DNA of 64,000 nt from the NCBI RefSeq assembly GCF_002102265.1, contig NZ_LQPG01000033.1:90016-154015 (forward strand), given 5' to 3'. The stretch is from Mycolicibacter longobardus (GTDB lineage Bacteria > Actinomycetota > Actinomycetes > Mycobacteriales > Mycobacteriaceae). The position numbers and the translations under genes were made by a program. This document shows, one piece after another, positions 51,910 to 59,560 of the stretch. The first letter of the stretch is position 1, and each line of letters begins with the position of its first letter. Below the pieces are notes generated by a model that worked only from the letters and a program-made list of their open reading frames with translations, made no database searches and was not told the DNA's origin.

Positions 51910-52812
51910 GTGAGCAGCAATCCCTTTGACGAGAGCATCTGGCGCACAGTCGACGGTTTCGCCGACCTGACCGACATCACCTATCACCGCCACGTCACCG
52001 ACGCGACCGTGCGGGTGGCGTTCAACCGCCCCGAGGTGCGCAACGCGTTTCGCCCGCACACCGTCGACGAGCTGTATCAAGCCCTCGATCACGCCCGGAT
52101 GTCCCCGGACGTCGGCGTGGTGCTGCTGACCGGCAACGGACCCGCGCCCAAGGACGGCGGCTGGGCGTTCTGCTCCGGCGGCGACCAGCGCATCCGCGGC
52201 CGCAGCGGCTACCAGTACGCCTCCGGTGACACCGCCGACACCGTCGACGTCGCGCGGGCCGGGCGGCTGCACATACTGGAGGTGCAGCGGCTGATCCGGT
52301 TCATGCCCAAACCGGTGATCTGCCTGGTCAACGGCTGGGCGGCGGGCGGCGGGCACAGTTTGCACGTGGTGTGCGACCTGACCCTGGCCAGCCGCGAGCA
52401 CGCGAAGTTCAAGCAGACCGACGCCGACGTCGGCAGCTTCGACGGTGGGTACGGCAGTGCTTATCTGGCCCGGCAGGTGGGCCAGAAGTTCGCCCGCGAG
52501 ATCTTCTTTCTGGGCCGGACCTACACCGCCGAGCAGATGCATCAGATGGGCGCGGTCAACGAGGTCGTCGACCACGCCGAGCTGGAAGCCACCGGTGTGC
52601 AGTGGGCCAGGGAGATCAACGGCAAATCGCCTCAGGCGCAACGCATGTTGAAGTTCGCCTTCAACCTTCTCGACGATGGCCTGGTGGGCCAGCAACTGTT
52701 CGCCGGCGAGGCGACCCGGCTGGCCTACATGACCGACGAGGCCGTCGAGGGCCGGGATTCGTTCCTGGAGAAGCGCGATCCGGACTGGAGCCGGTTCCCC
52801 CGCTACTTCTAG
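51910..52812 (+). CDS. menB: 1,4-Dihydroxy-2-naphthoyl-CoA synthase MenB
   Basis: A 300-aa crotonase-family enzyme that closes the second ring of the naphthoquinone from o-succinylbenzoyl-CoA. F-C-S-G-G-D-Q-R and A-A-G-G-G-H-S-L-H-V-V-C-D form the oxyanion hole; D-A-D-V-G-S-F-D-G-G-Y-G-S holds the catalytic region; the C-terminal F-L-E-K-R-x-P-D-W-S is typical of MenB. Equals Rv0548c. In M. tuberculosis a vapBC pair and fadD8 separate it from menC; here the toxin island does. Confidence 0.95.
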   Translation: MSSNPFDESIWRTVDGFADLTDITYHRHVTDATVRVAFNRPEVRNAFRPHTVDELYQALDHARMSPDVGVVLLTGNGPAPKDGGWAFCSGGDQRIRGRSGYQYASGDTADTVDVARAGRLHILEVQRLIRFMPKPVICLVNGWAAGGGHSLHVVCDLTLASREHAKFKQTDADVGSFDGGYGSAYLARQVGQKFAREIFFLGRTYTAEQMHQMGAVNEVVDHAELEATGVQWAREINGKSPQAQRMLKFAFNLLDDGLVGQQLFAGEATRLAYMTDEAVEGRDSFLEKRDPDWSRFPRYF

Positions 52813-52856
52813 TCGCCCACGCTAACTGCAGACTCGGCGCGTATGTAACGCCCGAA

Positions 52857-52862
52857 TAGACT
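52857..52862 (+). promoter_or_regulatory. -10 element TAGACT before the SDR gene
   Basis: TAGACT ends 8 bases before the ATG at 52871, near the leaderless spacing. Confidence 0.45.
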
Positions 52863-52870
52863 CCCTAATC

Positions 52871-53755
52871 ATGAGCCGAAGCCCGCTGCGCCGACTGTCC
52901 GACCAGATCACGCTCGCAACCATGCGTCCCCCGGTCGCCGCGCAGCTGATGCACCGACCCGGCACCAAGCCCGTCGACCTCGCCGGCAAGCGGGTGCTGG
53001 TGACCGGTGCCTCCTCGGGCATCGGGGAAGCCGGCGCCGAACAGTTCGGGGCGGCGGGCGCCACCGTGATCGCGGTGGCCCGCCGCCAGGAAAACCTCGA
53101 CGCACTGGTCCAGCGGATCACCGCTGCCGGTGGCACCGCCCACGCCATCGCGTGCGACCTGTCTGATCTCGCGGCGATCGACGCCCTGGTCAAAGACGTC
53201 GACGAGCGGTTCGGCGGGGTGGACATCTTGGTCAACAATGCCGGGCGCTCCATCCGCCGTCCGCTGGCCGAATCCCTGGACCGCTGGCACGACGTCGAGC
53301 GGACCATACAACTCAACTACTACTCGCCGCTACGGCTGATCCGCGGGTTCGCGCCCGCGATGCGCGAGCGCGGCGACGGCCACATCATCAACGTCGCCAC
53401 CTGGGGCGTGTTCACGGACTCCTCGCCGCTGTTTGGCGTCTACAACGGCTCCAAGTCCGCATTGAGCGCCGTCAGCCGGTCCATCGACAGCGAGTGGGCC
53501 CGCGACGGCGTGCAGTCCACCACGCTGTACTACCCGCTGGTGAAGACCCCGATGATCGCGCCCACCGCGGCGTTCCAGGGCAAGCCGGGACTCACCGCTG
53601 AGGAAGCCGGCGCGTGGATGATCGACGCGGCCAGATACCGCCCGATCCGCATCGCGCCGCGGCTGGCGCTGGCGTTCCGCGCACTGGACAACCTCAACGC
53701 CGGTTGGGCCACCGCCATCGTCAAGCGGAACCGAATCGAACCCGTCGAGGACTGA
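52871..53755 (+). CDS. Short-chain dehydrogenase/reductase (Rv0547c-like)
   Basis: A 294-aa SDR with T-G-A-S-S-G-I-G-E near residue 42, N-N-A-G near 118, N-V-A-T-W-G and Y-N-G-S-K as the catalytic Tyr/Lys. An N-terminal extension of ~30 residues precedes the Rossmann fold, and the C-terminal part is long, as in mycobacterial fatty-acid-related SDRs. The stop overlaps the next ATG (TGATG). Substrate unknown; conserved neighbour of menB. Confidence 0.85.
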   Translation: MSRSPLRRLSDQITLATMRPPVAAQLMHRPGTKPVDLAGKRVLVTGASSGIGEAGAEQFGAAGATVIAVARRQENLDALVQRITAAGGTAHAIACDLSDLAAIDALVKDVDERFGGVDILVNNAGRSIRRPLAESLDRWHDVERTIQLNYYSPLRLIRGFAPAMRERGDGHIINVATWGVFTDSSPLFGVYNGSKSALSAVSRSIDSEWARDGVQSTTLYYPLVKTPMIAPTAAFQGKPGLTAEEAGAWMIDAARYRPIRIAPRLALAFRALDNLNAGWATAIVKRNRIEPVED

Positions 53756-54156
53756 TGGAGATTCTGGCCAGCCGGGTCCTGCTCCGGCCCACCGACTATC
53801 AACGCTCACTGCGGTTCTACCGCGACGAGATCGGCCTGGCGATCGCCCGCGATTACGGCGCCGGAATGGTGTTCTACGCCGGGCAGTCGCTGATCGAACT
53901 CGCCGGGCACGGCAGCACAGAGCATGGCGGCCCCTTTCCCGGGGCCCTGTGGCTGCAGGTGCGCGACGTCGCCGCCACCCAGACCGAACTGGAGAGCCGC
54001 GGCGTGCCGATCGCCCGGACCGCCCGTCGGGAACCCTGGGGACTGCATGAGATGCATGTCACCGATCCCGACGGACTCACCCTGATCTTCGTGGAGGTTC
54101 CCGCAGATCACCCCCTACGCCGGGACTCCCGCCAGGACAAACGCGCGGATGCGTGA
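53755..54156 (+). CDS. Glyoxalase/VOC superfamily protein (Rv0546c-like)
   Basis: A 133-aa vicinal-oxygen-chelate protein with paired beta-alpha-beta-beta-beta units: S-R-V-L-L-R-P-T-D-Y-Q-R-S-L-R-F-Y at the start, H-E-M-H-V-T-D-P-D-G at the end and F-V-E-V. Family members are metal enzymes for aldehydes, antibiotics or dioxygenation, or binding proteins; which one is not clear. The ATG overlaps the SDR stop, so the two genes are translated together. Confidence 0.8.
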   Translation: MEILASRVLLRPTDYQRSLRFYRDEIGLAIARDYGAGMVFYAGQSLIELAGHGSTEHGGPFPGALWLQVRDVAATQTELESRGVPIARTARREPWGLHEMHVTDPDGLTLIFVEVPADHPLRRDSRQDKRADA

Positions 54157-54179
54157 GGTTAACGACGGGGAAACAGTTC

Positions 54180-54205
54180 GGAACGTCTCGACATACACCG
54201 GCGTT
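54180..54205 (+). promoter_or_regulatory. Possible ECF sigma promoter (GGAAC-N18-GTT) for the pit operon
   Basis: GGAAC (54180-54184) and GTT (54203-54205), spaced 18 bases, match the stress sigma pattern of mycobacterial SigE/SigH promoters. They lie 65-90 bases before the pitA GTG, in a gap with no clear TANNNT element close to the start. Confidence 0.35.
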
Positions 54206-54269
54206 TCGTACGGGTGATCGTTAGACAACGGCCCCGTCCAGGCCGCAGAATCAGTGCCGTGATGCTCCC

Positions 54270-55547
54270 GTGAGCCTTGATCTACTCCTTCTGATCATCG
54301 TGGTGATCACAGCCTTAGCTTTCGACTTCACCAACGGCTTCCACGACACCGGCAACGCGATGGCGACATCGATCGCCAGCGGTGCGCTCAAACCCAAGGC
54401 CGCGGTCACGCTGTCGGCATGCCTGAACCTGATCGGCGCCTTCCTGTCCACCGCGGTCGCGGCGACGATCGCCAAGGGCCTGGTGGACGCCCACCTGGTG
54501 ACCCTTGAGATCGTGTTCGCCGGCCTGGTCGGCGGCATCGTGTGGAACCTGCTGACCTGGCTGCTCGGTATTCCGTCCAGCTCGTCGCACGCGTTGATCG
54601 GCGGCATCGTGGGAGCGATGATCGCCGCGGTCGGCGGGCACGGGGTGAACTGGAGCGGGGTGGTCTCCAAGGTTCTGGTCCCGGCGGTGCTGGCCACCGT
54701 GATCGCCACCTTGATCGCCTCCGTCGGCACCTGGCTGGTCTACCGCATCACCCGGGGCGTCGACGAGAAGCACTCCGAGAAGGTGTTCCGGCACGGCCAG
54801 ATCGGCTCGGCGGCGCTGGTGTCGCTGGCACACGGCACCAACGACGCGCAGAAGACCATGGGCGTGATCTTCCTGGCGCTGATGTCCTATGGCGCCGTCA
54901 GCACCTCGGAGACGCTGCCCCCGCTGTGGGTGATCGTCAGCTGCGCGCTGGCCATGGCGGCCGGCACCTACACCGGCGGCTGGCGCATCATCCGCACCCT
55001 GGGCAAGGGGCTCGTCGAGATCAAACCGCCGCAGGGCATGGCCGCCGAGTCGTCCGCCGCCGCGGTCATCCTGCTGTCCAGCCACTTCGGCTACTCGCTG
55101 TCCACCACCCAGGTCGCAACCGGGTCGGTGCTGGGCAGCGGCGTCGGCAAGCCGGGCGCGCAGGTGCGCTGGGGTGTCGCCGGACGGATGGTGTCCGCCT
55201 GGCTGGTGACGCTGCCGATGGCCGGCGGAGTCGGCTCCGGCGCGTACGGCCTGGTACACGGTATCGGCGGCTACCCGGGTATCACCACCGGCGTGGTGCT
55301 GCTGATCACCACGATCCTGGCGATCTGGCTGCGGTCGCGCCGGGCGCGCATCGACCACAAGAACGTCAACGCCGAATGGGACGGCAGCCTCACCGGCGGT
55401 CTCTCCGCACCGGGCGTGCAGCCCGAGGAGGCCGGCCGCGAAGTCGAGCTTGCCCTCAGGTCGGCCTTCGACACCGGCCCCGAGGGGGCACGGTTGAGCG
55501 TCGTCTCCACCGATGACCCCACCACTCGCGAGGTCATCCGGTCATGA
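54270..55547 (+). CDS. pitA: Low-affinity inorganic phosphate transporter PitA, copy 1
   Basis: A 425-aa membrane protein with the two PiT halves: F-D-F-T-N-G-F-H-D-T-G-N near the N-terminus and A-H-G-T-N-D-A-Q-K-T-M-G in the middle, and about 10 helices. It imports phosphate with protons or metal-phosphate. The hydrophilic tail after residue ~370 is longer than in copy 2. The next gene overlaps by 4 bases (ATGA). Equals Rv0545c. No TANNNT hexamer at leaderless distance; an ECF-type promoter may serve it. Confidence 0.92.
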   Translation: MSLDLLLLIIVVITALAFDFTNGFHDTGNAMATSIASGALKPKAAVTLSACLNLIGAFLSTAVAATIAKGLVDAHLVTLEIVFAGLVGGIVWNLLTWLLGIPSSSSHALIGGIVGAMIAAVGGHGVNWSGVVSKVLVPAVLATVIATLIASVGTWLVYRITRGVDEKHSEKVFRHGQIGSAALVSLAHGTNDAQKTMGVIFLALMSYGAVSTSETLPPLWVIVSCALAMAAGTYTGGWRIIRTLGKGLVEIKPPQGMAAESSAAAVILLSSHFGYSLSTTQVATGSVLGSGVGKPGAQVRWGVAGRMVSAWLVTLPMAGGVGSGAYGLVHGIGGYPGITTGVVLLITTILAIWLRSRRARIDHKNVNAEWDGSLTGGLSAPGVQPEEAGREVELALRSAFDTGPEGARLSVVSTDDPTTREVIRS

Positions 55548-55843
55548 GCCAGTGGTTCAACGTCGCCGCGACCATGAAGATCCTGGTCTTCGGTCTGCTG
55601 GTCGGCGGCCTGCTGCCGGCACTGTTCGCAGTCGGGGTGCGGGTCAACGCGGCCGGCAGCAATGTCCCGGCGACCGCCGGTGGCACCGCCGGCACGGCCG
55701 GCACTCGACGGCTGCTGCTCGCCCTCAGCTGGGCGATCTTCTTGGTGGTGCTGGCCGTGGCGATCATCGGAGTGCTGTTCATCGCCCGCGACTTCCTGGG
55801 CCATCACTTCGGCTGGTATCTGCTCGGCGCCAAGCCGAAGTAA
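55544..55843 (+). CDS. Small membrane protein of the pit cassette, copy 1 (Rv0544c-like)
   Basis: A 99-aa protein with two hydrophobic helices (about 12-32 and 57-80) around a Gly/Thr/Ala-rich loop, ending in D-F-L-G-H-H-F-G-W-Y. It overlaps the pitA stop (ATGA). It is homologous to the gene after the second pit copy (M-K/A-K-I-L-V/I-F-G-L-L, R-D-F, G-W). Probably an accessory subunit of the transporter; function not known. Confidence 0.75.
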   Translation: MSQWFNVAATMKILVFGLLVGGLLPALFAVGVRVNAAGSNVPATAGGTAGTAGTRRLLLALSWAIFLVVLAVAIIGVLFIARDFLGHHFGWYLLGAKPK

Positions 55844-55887
55844 ACCCGGCTCGACAAGGCGGACGTGCGGCTGCAAAAATCCGCACG

Positions 55888-57093
55888 GTGACCTTGGAGC
55901 TGTTCCTGTTGATCACGGTCGTGATCACCGCATTGGCTTTCGACTTCACCAACGGCTTCCATGACACCGGCAACGCCGTCGCCACCGGGATCGCCAGCGG
56001 CGCGCTCAAGCCGAAGACCGCGGTAACGCTCTGCGCCACGCTGAACCTTGTCGGGGCGTTCATGTCCACCCAGGTGGCGGCCACGGTGGCGAAAGATCTG
56101 GTGGTCACCCACCTCGTGACGCTGGAGATCATGTTCGGCGGGCTGGTCGGCGGCATCATCTGGAACCTGGTGACCTGGCTGCTCGGAATACCGTCCAGTT
56201 CCTCACACGCCCTGATCGGCGGTGTGGTGGGCGCGATGCTCGCCGCAGCCGGCCGAGCCGGGGTTCGCTGGCCCGGGCTGGTGTCGAAGGTGCTGATACC
56301 CACGGTGATCGCCGTGCTGGCCGCCACCCTGGTCGCCACCGTCGGAACCTGGCTGGTCTACCGGCTGACCCGCGACGTCTCCCCCGGACGCACCCGGCGG
56401 GAGTTCCGTCGCGGGCAGGTCTTCTCAGCGGCCCTGATGTCACTGGCCCACGGCACCAACGACGCGCAGAAGACCATGGGCGTGATCTTCCTGGCGCTGA
56501 TCACCTACGGCGCAGCGCAGACGACCGACATCATGCCGCCGCTGTGGGTGATCGTGTCCTGCGCGCTGGCGATGGCCGCGGGAACCTACTTCGGCGGGTG
56601 GCGGGTGATTCGCACTCTGGGCAAGGGACTCGTCGAGATCGAATCCCCCCAGGGCATGGCCGCCGAATCATCCTCGGCGGCCATCATTTTGCTCTCCAGT
56701 CACTTCGGTTACTCGCTGTCGACCACGCAGGTGGTGACCGGATCGGTATTGGGTTCGGGCCTGGGCAAACCCGGGGCCACCGTGCGCTGGGAGGTGGCCC
56801 GGCGGATGGCCACGGCCTGGCTGATCACCCTGCCGCTGGCCGGCACCATCGGCGCGGGTACGTACTGGCTGATCCACAGCATCGGCGGTTACCGCGGCAC
56901 CATCGCCGGCCTGATACTGCTGGTGGGGGTGTCGGCGCTGATCTGGCTGCAGTCCCGCAAGGTCCCGGTCGACCACACCAATGTCACCGCCGATTGGGGT
57001 GCGCATATGACCGATGGACTCGAAGTCATTGCCCCGCAACCTCTTACACCGTCGTCACCTGACGAGGTCGACGCGGAGGGGGTCGGTGCGTGA
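55888..57093 (+). CDS. Low-affinity inorganic phosphate transporter PitA, copy 2
   Basis: A 401-aa paralog of copy 1. The same F-D-F-T-N-G-F-H-D-T-G-N and A-H-G-T-N-D-A-Q-K-T-M-G motifs and long identical runs in the helices are seen, with a shorter, different C-terminal tail. The GTG at 55888 gives the same N-terminus as copy 1. It lies 44 bases after the first small membrane gene and overlaps the second by 4 bases, so all four genes may form one transcript. Confidence 0.9.
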   Translation: MTLELFLLITVVITALAFDFTNGFHDTGNAVATGIASGALKPKTAVTLCATLNLVGAFMSTQVAATVAKDLVVTHLVTLEIMFGGLVGGIIWNLVTWLLGIPSSSSHALIGGVVGAMLAAAGRAGVRWPGLVSKVLIPTVIAVLAATLVATVGTWLVYRLTRDVSPGRTRREFRRGQVFSAALMSLAHGTNDAQKTMGVIFLALITYGAAQTTDIMPPLWVIVSCALAMAAGTYFGGWRVIRTLGKGLVEIESPQGMAAESSSAAIILLSSHFGYSLSTTQVVTGSVLGSGLGKPGATVRWEVARRMATAWLITLPLAGTIGAGTYWLIHSIGGYRGTIAGLILLVGVSALIWLQSRKVPVDHTNVTADWGAHMTDGLEVIAPQPLTPSSPDEVDAEGVGA

Positions 57094-57389
57094 ACGCCCT
57101 GAGCGCCTGGTTCAACTATGTGGCCACGGCCAAGATTCTGATCTTCGGCCTGTTGCTCGGCACCGCACTGCCCGGGTTGTTCGCCGTCGGGGTGCGCCTG
57201 GGCGCCCTAGCGGACGGCCCGACGACGCACCGCCGGGAATTCATCCTGCTGCGGTGGGTGGTCTTCGGGCTGTTGGTGGCGGTGGTGCTGGCCGGCGTGT
57301 TGTTCATCGCGCGCGACTTCATCGAGCATCGCATCGGTTGGCAATGGGACGACTGGGGCAGCTGGGAAGGGGTTTTCGGCCTTGAATAG
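57090..57389 (+). CDS. Small membrane protein of the pit cassette, copy 2
   Basis: A 99-aa two-helix protein (helices about 12-32 and 52-75) like the one after pit copy 1; its GTG overlaps the stop of pit copy 2 (GTGA). The shared framework W-F-N-x-V-A-T-x-K-I-L, L-F-A-V-G-V-R and R-D-F shows a common origin, but the loops differ. Likely a partner of the second transporter. Confidence 0.72.
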   Translation: MNALSAWFNYVATAKILIFGLLLGTALPGLFAVGVRLGALADGPTTHRREFILLRWVVFGLLVAVVLAGVLFIARDFIEHRIGWQWDDWGSWEGVFGLE

Positions 57390-57392
57390 ACG

Positions 57393-57398
57393 TAATAT
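57393..57398 (+). promoter_or_regulatory. -10 element TAATAT before the DUF3349 gene
   Basis: TAATAT lies about 50 bases before the ATG at 57448, giving a short leader. It probably drives DUF3349 and menE. Confidence 0.45.
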
Positions 57399-57447
57399 CG
57401 TTGCCGACATGTTCCGTCCGGTGTCGGCGCGGGGAAGTTGACGCAGT

Positions 57448-57750
57448 ATGAACAAATTTCTTACCTCGATCGTCGCCTGGCTGCGCGCCGGGTACCCCGA
57501 CGGTGTCCCGCAGAACGACTATGTCCCGCTGCTGGCGCTGCTGTCCCGGCGGCTCACCAACGACGAGGTCAAGGCCGTCGCCGGTGAACTGATCGGCCGC
57601 GGCGAGTTCGACCAGATCGACATCGGGGTGCTGATCGCCCGCCTCACCAACGAGCTGCCCGCACAGGAAGACGTCGACCGGGTGCGAGAGCGGTTGGCGG
57701 CCAAGGGCTGGCTGCTGGACGACGCCCCCACCAGCGGAGGGACCCCATAG
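57448..57750 (+). CDS. DUF3349 protein (Rv0543c-like)
   Basis: A 100-aa soluble helical protein: V-A-W-L-R-A-G-Y-P-D-G-V-P at the start, Y-V-P-L-L-A-L-L-S-R-R-L-T and V-R-E-R-L-A-A-K-G-W. Small DUF3349 proteins are common next to menE in mycobacteria; the function is not known. The TAG stop overlaps the proposed start region of menE, so the two are probably translated together. Confidence 0.85.
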   Translation: MNKFLTSIVAWLRAGYPDGVPQNDYVPLLALLSRRLTNDEVKAVAGELIGRGEFDQIDIGVLIARLTNELPAQEDVDRVRERLAAKGWLLDDAPTSGGTP

Positions 57751-58889
57751 TCGGCCTACGTGCGCTGGTCGTCCCACCCGGCGATGCCGTCTCGACGCTG
57801 CTGACCGCCCTGCAGGGGGTTCTGGACGGCCACGACGCCGCGCTGACGCCCGTGGTCCCCGACACCGATCCATCGATGCTGACCGCGCTGCGGGTGGACG
57901 AACCCATCGATGACGACATCGCGTTGGTGGTGACGACGTCGGGAACCACCGGAACCCCCAAGGGTGCGCTGTTGACCGCTGACGCACTTCTGGCCAGTGC
58001 CAACGCCACTCACGATCGGTTGGGCGGCCCGGGACGCTGGCTGCTGGCGCTGCCACCGCACCACATCGCCGGAATCCAGGTTCTGGTGCGCAGCCTGCTG
58101 GCCGGCACCGTCCCGGTACAGCTCGATGTTGCGACGGGGTTCGATATCGCGCAGCTCCCCGAATCGGTCGCCGCACTCGGGACCGGGCGCCGTTACACCT
58201 CGCTGGTCGCCGCCCAACTGGCCAAGGCACTGACGGATCCGGCGTCGACGGCCGCGTTGGCCGAGCTGGATGCCGTGCTGCTGGGCGGAGGCCCGGCGCC
58301 GCAACCGATCCTGGACGCGGCGGCGGCCGCCGGCCTGCGCGTGGTGCGCACCTACGGTATGAGCGAGACCGCCGGCGGCTGTGTCTACGAAGGGGTGCCG
58401 CTGTTGGGGGTCGCGGTGCGCGTCGGCGGCGACGGGCGGATCAAGGTCGGCGGGCCGACCGTGGCGCGGGGATACCGCAACCCCGTCGACCCGGACCCGT
58501 TCGCCGAGCCGGGATGGTTTCAGACCGATGACGTTGGGGCCCTGGATCCCTCGGGGCGGCTGACGGTGCTCGGCCGCGCCGACGATGCGATCAGCACCGG
58601 TGGGTTGACGGTGCTGCCCGGGCCGGTGGAAGCCGTGTTGTCGACCCATCCCGCGGTGGCCGACTGCGCGGTATTCGGAATCGCCGACGACCGGCTGGGC
58701 CAACGAGTGGCCGCCGCGGTGGTGGTCGCCGGAGCGACGCCACCGACACTGGAGTCGTTGCGCGCCCATGTCGCGGAATCCCTCGATGCCACGGCGGCAC
58801 CCCGCGAGGTGCACATCGTCGCGGAGCTGCCCCGCCGCGGGATCGGCAAGCTGGACCGAAAAGCGTTGGCGCGTCGGTTTACTGACTGA
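57747..58889 (+). CDS. menE: o-Succinylbenzoate-CoA ligase MenE, possible non-canonical start
   Basis: An acyl-adenylate ligase of ~380 aa with T-T-S-G-T-T-G-T-P-K-G (ATP loop), G-G-G-P-A-P, T-Y-G-M-S-E-T-A-G-G and the C-terminal G-I-G-K-L-D-R-K Lys. The first canonical start in frame is the GTG at 57852, which would remove ~35 N-terminal residues. The frame is open and GC3-rich back to 57747, where ATA overlaps the DUF3349 stop (ATAG) and has GGAGGG 5 bases upstream. Either an AUA start or a changed start codon is implied. Equals Rv0542c. Confidence 0.85.
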   Translation: MVGLRALVVPPGDAVSTLLTALQGVLDGHDAALTPVVPDTDPSMLTALRVDEPIDDDIALVVTTSGTTGTPKGALLTADALLASANATHDRLGGPGRWLLALPPHHIAGIQVLVRSLLAGTVPVQLDVATGFDIAQLPESVAALGTGRRYTSLVAAQLAKALTDPASTAALAELDAVLLGGGPAPQPILDAAAAAGLRVVRTYGMSETAGGCVYEGVPLLGVAVRVGGDGRIKVGGPTVARGYRNPVDPDPFAEPGWFQTDDVGALDPSGRLTVLGRADDAISTGGLTVLPGPVEAVLSTHPAVADCAVFGIADDRLGQRVAAAVVVAGATPPTLESLRAHVAESLDATAAPREVHIVAELPRRGIGKLDRKALARRFTD

Positions 58890-58912
58890 GCCGAGCAAGG
58901 CGAACGGTGTTG

Positions 58913-59560
58913 TCAGTCGCCTCCACCACCGGAGCCACCGGAACCGCCGCCCGAGCCACCACCGGACCCGCCACTGGAACCTCCGCTCGAACCACCGCCC
59001 GAGCCGCCACCGGAACCTCCGCTCGAACCACCACTGGAACCCCCACTCGACCCACCACTGGAGCCCCCACTCGAGCCACCACTCGACCCACCACCCGAGC
59101 CACTGGAACCGTCGCTCGAACCGCTGCCGCCGCCGGAGCTGTTACCGGAACCGCCGGGACTACTCCCGGAACCAGTACCACCCGACCCAGTACCACCCGA
59201 CCCGGTACCACCTGAGCTGTCGCCCGAACCACCGGTGCTGGGTCCACTTGGCTCACCACCCGATCCGGGACTGCCCGAACCGGTATCGCCCGACCCGCCC
59301 GACGTGCCGCCCGACCCCCCGGAATGACCACCGGGGCTGCTGTCGTCAGACCCGCTCGATCCACCGGGGTTGCTGCCGGAGCCACCGGTAGTGCCATCGT
59401 CGCTGCCGGATCCGCTACCACCGGAAGGGCTTCCGCCCGAATCACCGTTGCCGGAATCGCTTCCGCCGGAATTACTTCCGCCGGAACCGCCGCTGCCCGA
59501 ACCGGTGTTTCCACCCGAACCGGTGTTGCCACCCGAACCGGCATCGCCACCGGAATGACC
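58913..59560. repeat. Tandem Gly/Ser low-complexity coding repeats
   Basis: The 3' third of the DUF7159 gene consists of short imperfect units (about 12-18 bases, coding G-G-S-S-G-G, S-G-G-G-S and G-S-G-G-S). Near 58990-59100 the unit coding S-S-G-G-S is repeated nearly exactly several times, so slippage could change its length. Confidence 0.85.

Noticed and set aside
54270..57093. Transposon-mediated origin of the pit duplication
   Set aside because: No insertion sequence or inverted terminal repeats flank the cassettes; a simple tandem duplication followed by divergence is enough.
58913..59560. CRISPR array
   Set aside because: The repeats are short, adjacent without unique spacers, and in frame with a coding Gly/Ser tail.
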